From NCBI GenBank assembly GCA_025769875.1, contig JAGFNK010000220.1, forward strand, positions 17,555-81,554: a stretch of 64,000 nt of DNA, read 5' to 3'. How positions within the stretch are numbered: the stretch's first letter is position 1; the number at the start of each line of letters is the position of its first letter. The notes under the pieces were generated by a model. That model made no database searches, was not told the origin of the DNA, and worked only from the letters and a program-made list of their open reading frames with translations. Both the position numbers and the translations under genes were made by a program. Shown here piece by piece: positions 1-9,625 of this stretch. Source of the stretch: Russula earlei. Lineage: Eukaryota; Basidiomycota; Agaricomycetes; Russulales; Russulaceae.

Positions 1-824
1 AAGTCTGAAATCGAAAGCAACTTCGCCGACATCCCAGCCAGTGCGTGTTTTGATATCAGATGTCTCTTCCTTATCCTGATGGACCTTTTCTTTTCTATAG
101 GACCCGAGAAAAAAAAAGATATCCCCGATGATCTTGATGACCAGTGGGAGCGCGATCGTGTAAAGAAAGCAGAGCGCAAACATTTGCGTCAGCTGGAGCG
201 GTCAGCCTGCTGCTTTGGACCTATCCGGAGCAAAGAAGGCCAACAAAAAGGCACGGAAAGCCAGGTTGACCGCTTCTTTGGTCGCCCCTGTGACCCTTGA
301 GAAAGTCGTTGAGCAAATGAGGCGGTTTGTCGCGGACATTGGTGGGGTTAACACGCTCTCCCTCCTGCCAATGAGCAAGGAAATGCGGAAATCGGTCCAC
401 GAACTCGCACAGGTGTTCGGACTTAGAAGCAAGAGCCGAGGGAAGGATGCTACACGCTTCACGATTCTGACGAGGACAGCGCTCAGCGGCGTCATGGTAG
501 ACGAGAAAAGGATTGGGCGGATCTTAGGAAAGTATAAGACACAGGGAGGCGGGAAGGAAAGGAGCAAGGCTATTAGGACTCGGCCACGCGACGGTGAGGT
601 CGTGGGCGAGGTAAGGATTTCCTATGATGTCTCAATGATTTCGGTGTTGATTTATTTCTGTTAAGACAGCTCCCAAGCTCGACGAGTCGAACATCGGCTT
701 CCAGTTACTATCTGCGATGGGATGGGAACAGGGTAGCAGGATTGGAGTTGTGGGAGGGTTGGAAGCGCCATTAGTGGCGGTTATCAAAACTACGAAGTTG
801 GGTCTCGGTGCTACCAGAGGATGA
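1..824 (+). CDS. SQS1: Sqs1-like R3H/G-patch protein, 3' part
   Basis: C-terminal part of a protein with an R3H domain (around 365-475, ending R-F-T-I-L-T) followed by a G-patch (about 690-822: GFQLLSAMGW...G.G..LGLGATR). This order is that of fungal Sqs1/Pfa1, a cofactor of the DEAH helicase Prp43 in splicing and ribosome maturation. My exons: 1-40, 101-610 and 666-824, with introns 41-100 (gtgcgt...tatag) and 611-665 (gtaagg...ttaag); stop TGA 822-824. The reading frame changes between about 200 and 214: the charged segment ending QLER is in one frame and QPAALDLSGAKK in another, with no room for an intron. This is either a sequencing indel or a real frameshift. The 5' part lies outside the window. 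Confidence 0.78.
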
Positions 825-878
825 ATGTAGTCAGTCACAATGCTCGTCACGTTCCTCATCTCTACTCTCACCCCGGGG

Positions 879-3793
879 ATGCCAACTTTTGAACAAATAA
901 TCAACTCATCCACGCTCAATGTCATCGTTCCAAACGCATCCCTCGAGTTCCCAACGACGGACATTGATGGCCAGGCATGGCTAGAGAAGTTAAGGTCAAA
1001 GGATATCGAGCGCGAGCGAGCTTTCTTCGGTACATTCCGTGGAAATCTTTCTCTCCGCTCTTCATTTACACGTTGATCATCATCTCCAGACGAATGTCTC
1101 GATTTCTTCCTCGTCCTTTGCCTGGAGCAACCCGATGAAGCATTCGCTGACCCCGCACATCCGCCATCCGCTCTTCTTTCTTTCCTCGCCCATACCCAAG
1201 TTTCTTACGAGGCAATCTACATAACCCCCGCTCCTGCCTCCTCCCTTCCTGTCTCCAGACTGGACACGATGCCGCGCACGACGTCCCTCAAGCCAATTGC
1301 GGGAAATGGCGGACTCCATGTCCCTCCCAGTATATTCCCACCGAATACTCCGAATCCGACACCCCTTACCACGGAACAGGACCGTAGATATGTGCGCACG
1401 GAGGGAGTGGCGCTCGTATCAGGGATCTGGGGGGAGGAAGTAGATTCCAGCCAACCAAGGCGCATCAAGGACAGGGACGCGTTTGCCCTCCTATGGGACG
1501 AAATTTCCCATGTTTGGGTTGCTGTTTACCGGATGTGTATCGAAGTTGGTGCGTTAGGCGAGGCTCGGTGCTGTCCCGGCTAATCATGCCGTACTTCGGT
1601 AGCGTTCTTGCGATTACCCATTGGAGATCCACTACTCTGTCTCACAGCCTCAGTCACCGTAAGGGAGAGGCCAATGCCCATGACTCCCGCCAGGACTATC
1701 CTTGCAACCATGTTCAGAGAAGCAGAGGTTCTCCCAGAGCTCGCACCGCAAGCTTGCACCGAGTTGTTTAATGATGTGTACGAAAGCGACAAGTTCTATC
1801 ATGGCTTGGATGAGGTCAACCTCCTCGAAGGGTTATCTTCAGGTACCCATACCTTTATTTCTGGTTTTCAAAGCACTTAACACCTATAGCGCCCACCTTC
1901 GCGAATGCTCTCTTTCCACTTTCCCTCCCCAGCACGCGACTCGGTGCTAAGATACGTGAACGGGATTTTGCTCTACCGTCTGATCCTCCCCCAGTGGTCG
2001 ATGCATCTGCAGCAATCCCTTCTCTCGCTGCTCGAGCCACGCTTCGCAAATCGTTCCGCCGTACACTTGCTGCAGTCTCTGGCTTCCGAGTGCGCATGCG
2101 CACGGTTTTTGTCCCTTATATCTCGCTTTATCCGGCAGAACCCGATGCGGATGTTGATCGTGCGCTGGCAGCTGGCCACGTTGAGCATACGGTCATGCTT
2201 TGTGTTGAACTCGAGCACCCTGGTGAAGCACCCGAAGCATTCTTGGTTGACGCCGTTGATGTTACAGTCGGCGATGGTGGCGGTGCACGCGTTCACCTTC
2301 TCCCATGGTGTGAAAAATCTGTGCAAGAGATATTCCCACTCCGGTTGGGCAGGCATGAACAATGCAACTTGTTGTTCGCAGTCGAGCTATTAAATGCTCC
2401 CATGTCTGACAAGGAGGCATTGCTCCTGAAGGACGAGACGCCTGCGGCAATGTGGGACTTGCAACGCCAAGTAACAATTACGGTGAGGGGGCAGCCGGTT
2501 TCGGCCAGACTCTGGAACGGAGATCAGAATGGGGCGAAGACAGACGTATTGCCATTTCTGACGCGACCATTTCCTTCACGCTGGAATTGTGTACTTGGCC
2601 TCGCTCCTCAGCAACCGTCATTTGCAGGTGAAGGAGGAAGTGAGGTACTACCAGAGCCACCAACACCATTTCCTACCACTACTCCACCGCTATCCACTCC
2701 CGCCGGGGATAAGCACGGCTCACTGAGTGCTGTTGCGGGCCAAAAACGATTTGCACCGCCATCCAGTCACGTTCTGCGGTCCCCGCGATCCTTTCCCCCA
2801 TTCCGTACGCCTCCCAGCGGCACAAGTCGAGGCATCATTCCGAGTTCTGGTATACTCTCGAAGCTCGCCTACACGCCTCCTAGCGTCTCAGCTACCGCTA
2901 TTTCAGGTCTGCCCCGTACGACGTACGCCCCACCGTCCAGCCCCGGAATCCCTCCCCCAGCGCCGCTTGGCAAGATGCTGCCCATGGGGGAAACAGATGA
3001 AGCTTTTATGGGCGGCAGTGAGGGTACAACACCACCACCAGCCACGCCGGCATACCCGGCATATGCGAAGGGCTCGACCTTCCCGATGACACCGCGAGCA
3101 CAGGCTCCACTTGCGATCTCCGGTGCGGTACGTTTTCCTAGCGCTGCGGTCGAGCTCCCGCGCAGCGGTGCATTCTCTAGGCCGTCTCCTGTGCCTTCAC
3201 CCCTTGCGTTGGTGCCATTCTCGTCCATAACGCCGCAACGCGAGCGCATTATTGTTAGTGTTGGGCTTCAGGATGACGTAGGAACGCGGACGCGAGTCGT
3301 GGTGCCTTACAACGAGTTTGTGTTGGACATCTTCGTATTCAATCAGAGTTCTTGGACACGTCGGTTCGAAACGACCTTTTTGGAGCGCAGGCGGAGGCGG
3401 CATGGCCAAAGCGAGGATCAGGGACAGTGGTACAAGGCTACTATCAGAGGGGGGGCGTCAGGATCCGCGATCGTGCCACTTGAGAGCCGCGTCCGCGTGG
3501 GGTGCGTTCCTGTGTTCAAGCCTTTCTATCATTGACTGACGGAAAGTCATTGCAGGCCATTGCGACCAGCAACGTGCCAGTCTGTCAGAATGTCGTTTCT
3601 TGCACTTGTGCCGGGTGTGCACATCATAGAGCACATAACGCTCACAGACATTGAGACACAACATACACTGACATTAAGGTATTGTAATGTTTTTCTTCCT
3701 TTTTTTTTTTGTTCACAGGTACTCAATATTCTGCGGCCAATTGTTAGGACATCAATAGATATAGTCATACAGGAGACTTGGTCCCCATTGTGA
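879..3793 (+). CDS. TRS65: Trs65-like TRAPP II complex subunit
   Basis: Six exons join in one frame to 876 residues: 879-1029, 1090-1548, 1603-1842, 1890-3501, 3556-3678, 3748-3793. Introns are 60, 54, 47, 54 and 69 bp, all GT-AG. The joins restore continuous peptides (ERERAFF/DECLDFFL, MCIEV/AFLRLPIGD, RVRVG/PLRPATCQSVR, TLR/TSIDIVIQE). The C-terminus, with PLRPATCQSVRMSFLALVPG and ITLTDIET, resembles the Ig-like end of Trs65, a fungal TRAPP II subunit acting in Golgi trafficking. Residues of the middle (about 2630-3230) are Pro/Ser/Thr-rich and look disordered. The start at 879 is preferred because TFEQII follows it directly; an in-frame ATG lies at 840. It begins only 54 bp after the SQS1 stop, same strand. 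Confidence 0.8.
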
Positions 3794-3929
3794 TGTTGTT
3801 TTATCATAAGTTCTCTTGAGTAGCTTGCCTAGCAGTTACAGAAAATGGACAATGATAAGTGTAAGATACATTTCCCACTAGCTATGAAACCCCTCATGCC
3901 ACTGTTTTTTGCTCATTCTATCTATGTTT

Positions 3930-4730
3930 TATTTCTTTGGAAAGTGTTTGCTCAGGTAATCAAGGTGGAGGACTTCGACGAGCTTGTGCTCGATATAGTT
4001 GAACCCAAAGATGGGCATCTGCTGTGGCCCAAACTTGTCATAGCTGTAGGAGTAGGAGAGCTGATTGTTCCTGGAGAGGAGGCTGGTCATGTTGGCGGTG
4101 TAGTAGGCCATCACCTTGGGAGCCTTGAATTGTGGAGGTGATCCAGGCAATGCAGCTGCATCTGGATCAAGTACATGTGGTACTTGAAGTCATTGTCCAT
4201 GTCAGTGGCAAGCTGGAGTGAGCCATTGTAATAGCTGACCTGACTGAGAAGACATTTGTGCAGCTTATAGGTGTAGCAGATCTTGCAAAAGAGAAGGATG
4301 AGGGCAGGGGGCATGGGATTAGCAGTGGTGTATTGGGCAGCAATGTTGTCAAGGATATGGTACACACCTTGCCAGGAGAGAGATCATGGTCAGTGAGGTG
4401 TTCCTTCTCAATTGCCATGCTCTGCAAGGTGTAGTCATGCTCTAACACAACATCTTTGGTCCACATTGGCAATGTAGAGGGTGCCAAACATGAAGGCGTA
4501 GATCTCCTGCCAATTGGTGTAGCCAGGAATCTCACTGGCAATGTGCTTGGCCCAAGCAAGGATCTGATCATGAAGGATTTGGGTGGTAGCAGGCTTGACC
4601 TCAACACAGTCAATGTTGAAGCTGAACCAGAGGATCTTTGAGAGGGCATCTTCAACGGCATCGTTGAGATGCAAGCAGCACCAGTTGTCACACTAGTAGG
4701 AGCTGTGAACCACAATGGTGTGACTCTGGT
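3930..4730 (-). pseudogene. Unassigned gene remnant
   Basis: Minus-strand coding-like pieces in changing frames: 4674-4435 (contains ALSKILWFSFNIDCVEVKPA and YTNWQEIYAFMFGTLYIANV), 4365-4111 (YHILDNIAAQYTTANPMPPA) and 4150-3929. The order and amino acid composition suggest one decayed protein, Trp/Tyr-rich with short helical stretches. I do not recognise the family. It abuts a probable LTR start at 4843, so it may be host or transposon sequence split by that insertion. 3794-3929 between it and TRS65 shows nothing except the TRS65 3' flank. Confidence 0.35.
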
Positions 4731-4842
4731 CAGGCGAGGTAGCCTGATGTATATGAAAATTTGAATCTTGTCCCCTAATAGAGGAAGACTACTTGACTTG
4801 AAGGGATTTGGAAGAGTGAAAGTCTCTGATGGGGAATGGGAA

Positions 4843-5726
4843 TGTTACACCATTTTCCTTTTATGTTTACCTCTTACCTTTTGCTATGGACTGCTTGCTT
4901 TCGTACGTCCCTTTGCTTACTAGTCTCATGATCTCTTACGTCTTGTGATCCCTTCTGTGTTATCATGTGATCCATACATGTCCAGGTAACACTGGATTGC
5001 TGTTACTTTCCCTTTGTTTGGTTCTCTTTCCATTTATATTCACTTCTTAGTTTCGACTGTGCAATGCTGTGCACCTACTGTGCAGCACAGTTACTTGGTT
5101 CTGACTCATTCATGGCCTCATTCCTATGACTCTTACTTATTATGACTCCTACTATACTAGTAGCACAGTCAAAGCGCAGCTACTTGCTGCACTTCTCCTG
5201 TATATATAAGCTCAGTACTTTGTGACCAAAGCCCTAAGCTTGGTCTCTTGTAGAATCCAACCTACTCTTGTCCAAACATATTCTCCTGCAACCCACTTCA
5301 CTCTCACAAACTTAAACCACAACTACCTCTCCATTTCATCAACTCTCAACACACCATCCACCATCTACTCTTCGCCTTTCCCTTCCTTCCCTAAGAGTCT
5401 CTCTTCACTCCCCTGAGAAGAGCTCTCCTCCTTTAAGACCTACCTTCCTCTACTCTCTCTGTGTTGTTCAAGGTCCCCGACAGACGTGAATGCATATAGC
5501 TAGTGGAACCAGCCCTAGTCTATCCCATTACAAACTTACCCTAGCTTCTCAATGGACCGAGTTGTACTAGGAAGGGTCTATTGGCCATAACCTGCTTAGC
5601 ATAAAACACTTCGACTGCTGCAGGGATCCTTACTCATTATACATGGGAACCAGCCCGTTTCTTGAACACCTCTCTATCATCAACTTGTCTTCCACTTGTG
5701 AACTGACATGGCTAGTTACCGTGACA
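4843..5726 (+). repeat. LTR of Gypsy family G (5' LTR)
   Basis: It starts TGTTACACC and ends CCGTGACA. It is followed within 2 nt by a self-complementary primer site and within 25 nt by a gag start. It contains a TATA box and a transcript-start motif (listed separately). The partner 3' LTR is not in the window, so the boundaries rest on the TG...CA ends and the primer site. The first ~55 bp also occur, inverted, at 24569-24623. Confidence 0.6.
5201..5246 (+). promoter_or_regulatory. TATA box and self-primer motif in LTR G
   Basis: TATATATAAG at 5201-5210. About 30 nt downstream, TAAGCTTGGTCT at 5235-5246 lies where transcription should start. It is the exact reverse complement of 5729-5740 just after the LTR. 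Confidence 0.6.
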
Positions 5727-5728
5727 TC

Positions 5729-5740
5729 AGACCAAGCTTA
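5729..5740 (+). other. Self-complementary primer-binding site, family G
   Basis: AGACCAAGCTTA, 2 nt after the LTR end, is the perfect 12-nt complement of the predicted transcript start at 5235-5246. No match to a tRNA 3' end is obvious. Confidence 0.6.
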
Positions 5741-5750
5741 ACATTTCACC

Positions 5751-6655
5751 ATGGCTTCTACCTCAAATATTCTTGCTATCCCCGAACCCTCTATCGAACC
5801 AGCTTCCTCATCTAACCCTCTTCAACACCAAACCGTCACTCGACGTAATCAAGACAACCTACCTGAACGTATCACTGGTAAAGCCTTTTGGCACCCCACT
5901 GAACCTGAAGTAGGATATTACCTCTGCATCAAAAACCTTTACCACCCTATCGAATATATCAACGGACGTTGGTATAAACTTGATAGATGAGAAGTTGGAC
6001 TTAACCTTGAATACGCCACTCACGAAGGCCTTGTTCTCAATAACAAAGAACACAGTTTAGGAACTTGGGATCAATCAGACCCCCAGTACCAACTCTTTCA
6101 ATACCAACCTTCACCCTCTCTTGGAAGGCATTGTTTATCTTCAGCAGAAGAATCCGAACGACCTTCCTCCCGACCTCGAACCAGACAACCTTCACCAAGG
6201 TTATCTCCCATACATCTAGCTGTAGAAGCCGCGCCAGCACCTGAACCACTTCCTGTACCACAAAGGATCTTTGGTAGCGCTCGCGTACCCACTCCTAGAC
6301 CTCCTACCCCTCCTACTCCATCTTCACCTCCTACTCCACCTCCTCCAGCTATGGCTGCCATAGTCCCAATCCCTTCTAATGGAGCGGTCAGGGGAAACCC
6401 ACCATCTATCTTTGATGGAGACCGTTCCCAATCCTCCAAATTCATGAGAGAGTTTGCCATCTTTTGCAATATGAATGATGAAAACTCCCTCTTCAACAAT
6501 CCTTATAGACGAGTTAACGCTTGTCTATCCTTTATAAGGGGCCCTAATGTGGACCATTGGGTTGACACTCAACTGGAAGCAGTCAATAATAGTGTCAACA
6601 CTCTTGGAGTACTCAGGACCGACGAAGCTCTATGGAACGACTTTAGAAATGCGTT
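5751..6655 (+). pseudogene. gag of Gypsy family G, truncated
   Basis: The reading frame opens at ATG 5751 and is coherent for about 300 codons apart from one in-frame TGA at 5988-5990. It has a W-H-P/W-Y-K N-terminal module (GYYLCIKNLYHPIEYINGRW), a Pro-rich linker (about 6230-6360), then a capsid-like region (NPPSIFDGDRSQSSKFMREF, CLSFIRGPNVDHWV, ALWNDFRNAFIAVF). The layout matches the gag of families A and C in this window. It is cut at 6655 by the TIR element that starts at 6658; the zinc knuckle and all of pol are missing. Confidence 0.7.
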
Positions 6656-6657
6656 TA

Positions 6658-7373
6658 TTGCCGTTTTCAGCGCACTTGGTGGAGCTTGAATTCCACCCAA
6701 ATCGGTGTAGAAAACCCCCTCAAACATGCGGGATGAATATCTCCCTCAAAACAGCTTCAATTCATATGAAATTTACTGTCCCTGAATCGCCTGAATGAGG
6801 GCTAGGCAGCCCCATTGTTTTCATGAGATTTGAGTGAGAATTGGTGGAGCTGGACTCAAGCCACCTCCACATGTGTATTAGATGAATTACAACTCAAAAT
6901 CATGGTCTATATCTATTATTTTTCCCTCATGTTGTACCCATGGGCTGTCTTGAGGCAGCCCCATAGTGTTTTTGACTCAAGTGTTGTGGTGTGCAACGTT
7001 ATTTCCAGTGCAATTGGAGTCACGGCCAGCCACTCATCACCCCTCTCGCCTCTCGATTCTGACCATCCTTCTTGTTTTTCACAGACAGAGAGGAGTGGGT
7101 TGCAAAGAGGGGTCCTATTCTGAACTCTTTCTACTACAGAGTAGCTAGGGTGTTTTTATATACAGGAGTTGTCTCCATTGCAGGTGGTGGCAGCAGGCGT
7201 GGACGAGGAGCGAAGGCGTAGGTGGTAAGCATGAGTTTGTAGATAGAGACGTAGGTGGCAAGGATTCAAGAAAGAGGATGCATGGGGCGGCTTGCGCAGG
7301 GGTGGGATCTGTCGTCTTGCGGCGGTGGTGGCGGGGTTGTCTCCACTGCAGGTGTTGGCAGCAGACGTGGGAG
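6658..7373 (+). mobile_element. TIR element I, left end only
   Basis: It starts TTGCCGTTTTCAG after a TA (6656-6657) inside gag G, and follows the left part of the complete copy at 55071-58297 through its TIR and into the GC-rich interior. It stops at 7373, where the A-family LTR begins. The right half is absent on the far side of element A. No coding capacity recognised. Confidence 0.75.
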
Positions 7374-7961
7374 TGTTAAGGCTCCAAAGTGCCTTAAATA
7401 AGATCAATGGTTGCGTCTATAAACGCATCCTACCAATGCAGATATGCTTGAGTCAAGCAAGCAATACTCGTGGAGGGGAAGGAGTGTTAGATCCTTCTAG
7501 AGTATGACAACAAGATGAGAGGGGCTCTGCAGATGGGGTAGGAGTCAACTGTTTGGGATTGGCAAACTAAGTCGAGCTTAAGGCTCAACTGTTTCTACTG
7601 GAGGCTTTATATAGCCCTACAGGGATAAGGTTCATACTACTGTAGTACTGGTTGGTGCTATAGAAGCAAAAGGCAGCTCATAGAAGCGAGGTTGCTTCTA
7701 TGTAAATGATCTCGGTGCTGGAAGCATTAAGTGCTTCCCCAATCAAGGAATCAACGTACGTGACGGTACAGGAACATCTGGGACAGAAGCAATGCTACTC
7801 ATTGCTTCTTCAGTACATCTTCTGAAAGATACGATCAACGCGCTCCGAATATGATATCAAGGAACATAAACGATCAAGATCTGACGCACGCATAATGCAA
7901 ACGGTGCAGTCCATAGTTCAGGTGTTCCGGCATCTTCCGGACCCCAAACCACTCGGTAACA
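7374..7961 (-). repeat. 3' LTR of element A
   Basis: 588 bp, TGTTAAGG...CGGTAACA on the plus strand. It matches 15425-16013 with scattered substitutions and 38258-38845 in inverted orientation. It is preceded in sense by a polypurine tract. Confidence 0.92.
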
Positions 7962-8002
7962 TTACCCCTCCTTCAGATTGGTGGTCCCACACACCAACGA
8001 TT

Positions 8003-9569
8003 CTAAAATTGAGTGGTGGGGTCAACGCCATCATCATCAAGGGGAGGAGGTGATGTGGTGAAGGTGTATCGGCCTTCTTCTGCTGCCTCATAGGCAGCCA
8101 ATGCTGAGGCCACTATCGCCTCTGACTCCTCAGCAGTGGCTGAAGGAGACATGATCTGTGGGAGTCTGTCAGAGTCCCTAGGTAACCTCCGGACTGGAGG
8201 TGTGTCTGAGCGAAGAGGAGTCGTAGTGAAAGGTTCTTGAAAGGTCCTGGACCCTTCTCCTTTCGCTACCTGCAAAATGCGCGGGTTAGCAATGTCCTCC
8301 CTCTCCTGGTCGGACTTCCTCTTCCTGCTCAGGTGTGCCTGTTCCCATTCTTGGTGGAAAGGGCATGATCTGATTGGTGTATAGGAACAATGATAGGGAG
8401 GCACTAGGCAATGTGAGGCAGCGTCTGCTGCCAGTTGGTCGTGGCAATACTGGTGGGGCAGTGGACAGTACTTGTTAAAATGTCCTACCTTGCCACAATA
8501 CTTGCATCGGTTCCTTTTCCTCCTCCCTTCTATCATGTTCAGCTGCTGAGGCTCCAGAATGAAGTCAGCCGTTGCAGTAGACGCTTCCCCACTGCTGCTA
8601 TAGGAATGGTAATAGATAGAGCTCTGGGGGGAAGGGTTTGGTGACGCTTCTGATCCTGCCCCTCCTCGAAGGCAGCATACCGGACATGGTTTGGAGGACG
8701 TTCATCTCCTCTTCCGAATACCCTTGCACTGTTGTAGGTGTGGGGCTGGCTGGTACTGGTTCTGGGTCAGAGGTAGCATACCCCTGAGCGATGTCTGCCA
8801 AAGGCAGCTGAGGGACGAAGATGGGTAGAGGGGGAGTGGGCTGCCCAGCTCGGTAGTTGGTGAGGAGTTCTTCAGCCCAGACACCTGGAGGGGTTTCTCC
8901 CTGGCTACAGCCTGCTTCAATGAACTCCCAACAACGTGAGCGTACTTTGGCTGCCGCCATTCTCTCCTTGGCTTCAGCCCTGTCTCTCTCTACTCCTCGC
9001 TTCTCAGCTAGGTACTTGCTGAGCTTGTAGCGCAGCTGCTTCTCCTCTTCCTCAAGCACCTTATAGTTAGCTTCCAGCGTCTCTTGTAAGGTGTAGAGAT
9101 GGTCCAAGCGGTAGAGTTCTGCCTGCAGCCCATAGTCGCCTAGCAGGTAGAGGGTCTGTCTCCAGCGCCCTTCGAACTGCCTCTCTGTGTCGAAGCAGTC
9201 TAAGTCATGTTCGTCTTGGCCATAGTTATAGAGGTTATAGCAAGGGGTGGCCTGGAGGATCTCGCCATAGTCTGCATGGCCTTCTCCATTCTTCCCCCTC
9301 ACTCTCGGCTCTCCCAAGGCAACGTCATAGGCCACATACCTGGCCGGTTTGTTGCCCCAAGTCATGCCATCAGGGATGTCAATCCCTGTGTGGTGTCTGT
9401 CAGCGTCCCATCGTACCCAAGGCTCTCCAGGGTGGGCATCCTGGGCAAGAGTGCTGGTGGGGGACGTCACATCCCAATCCCCAGGCTGAACGTCGACTTG
9501 GTCAGCAGGGGGTCCAAATTCGAGAGGACGCATATCTGCTTCTCCTTCTCCAGTGTTATGTTCATCCAT
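8003..9569 (-). pseudogene. ORF3 of element A: coiled coil plus zinc-binding domain
   Basis: An extra ORF between the pol stop (9626) and the 3' LTR. Its first part (9569-8598, 323 codons) carries a long charged helical segment around residues 150-215 (YKVLEEEEKQLRYKLSKYLA), a likely coiled coil. The frame shifts at a G-run near 8627-8640 and continues as 8536-8003 plus upstream codons. That part has a CCHC knuckle (C-K-Y-C-x4-H-x4-C) followed by a conserved PH..C....C.....H...C-like tail. Such an ORF is not part of the usual gag-pol set. A related zinc domain sits before the C-family LTR at 21460. Its role is unknown; nucleic acid binding is likely. Confidence 0.65.
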
Positions 9570-9625
9570 TCCTTGGAAGAAGGCAAGAAGGGAAGCATCG
9601 GGAGTGGTGATTTCAAGTGGCCCCT

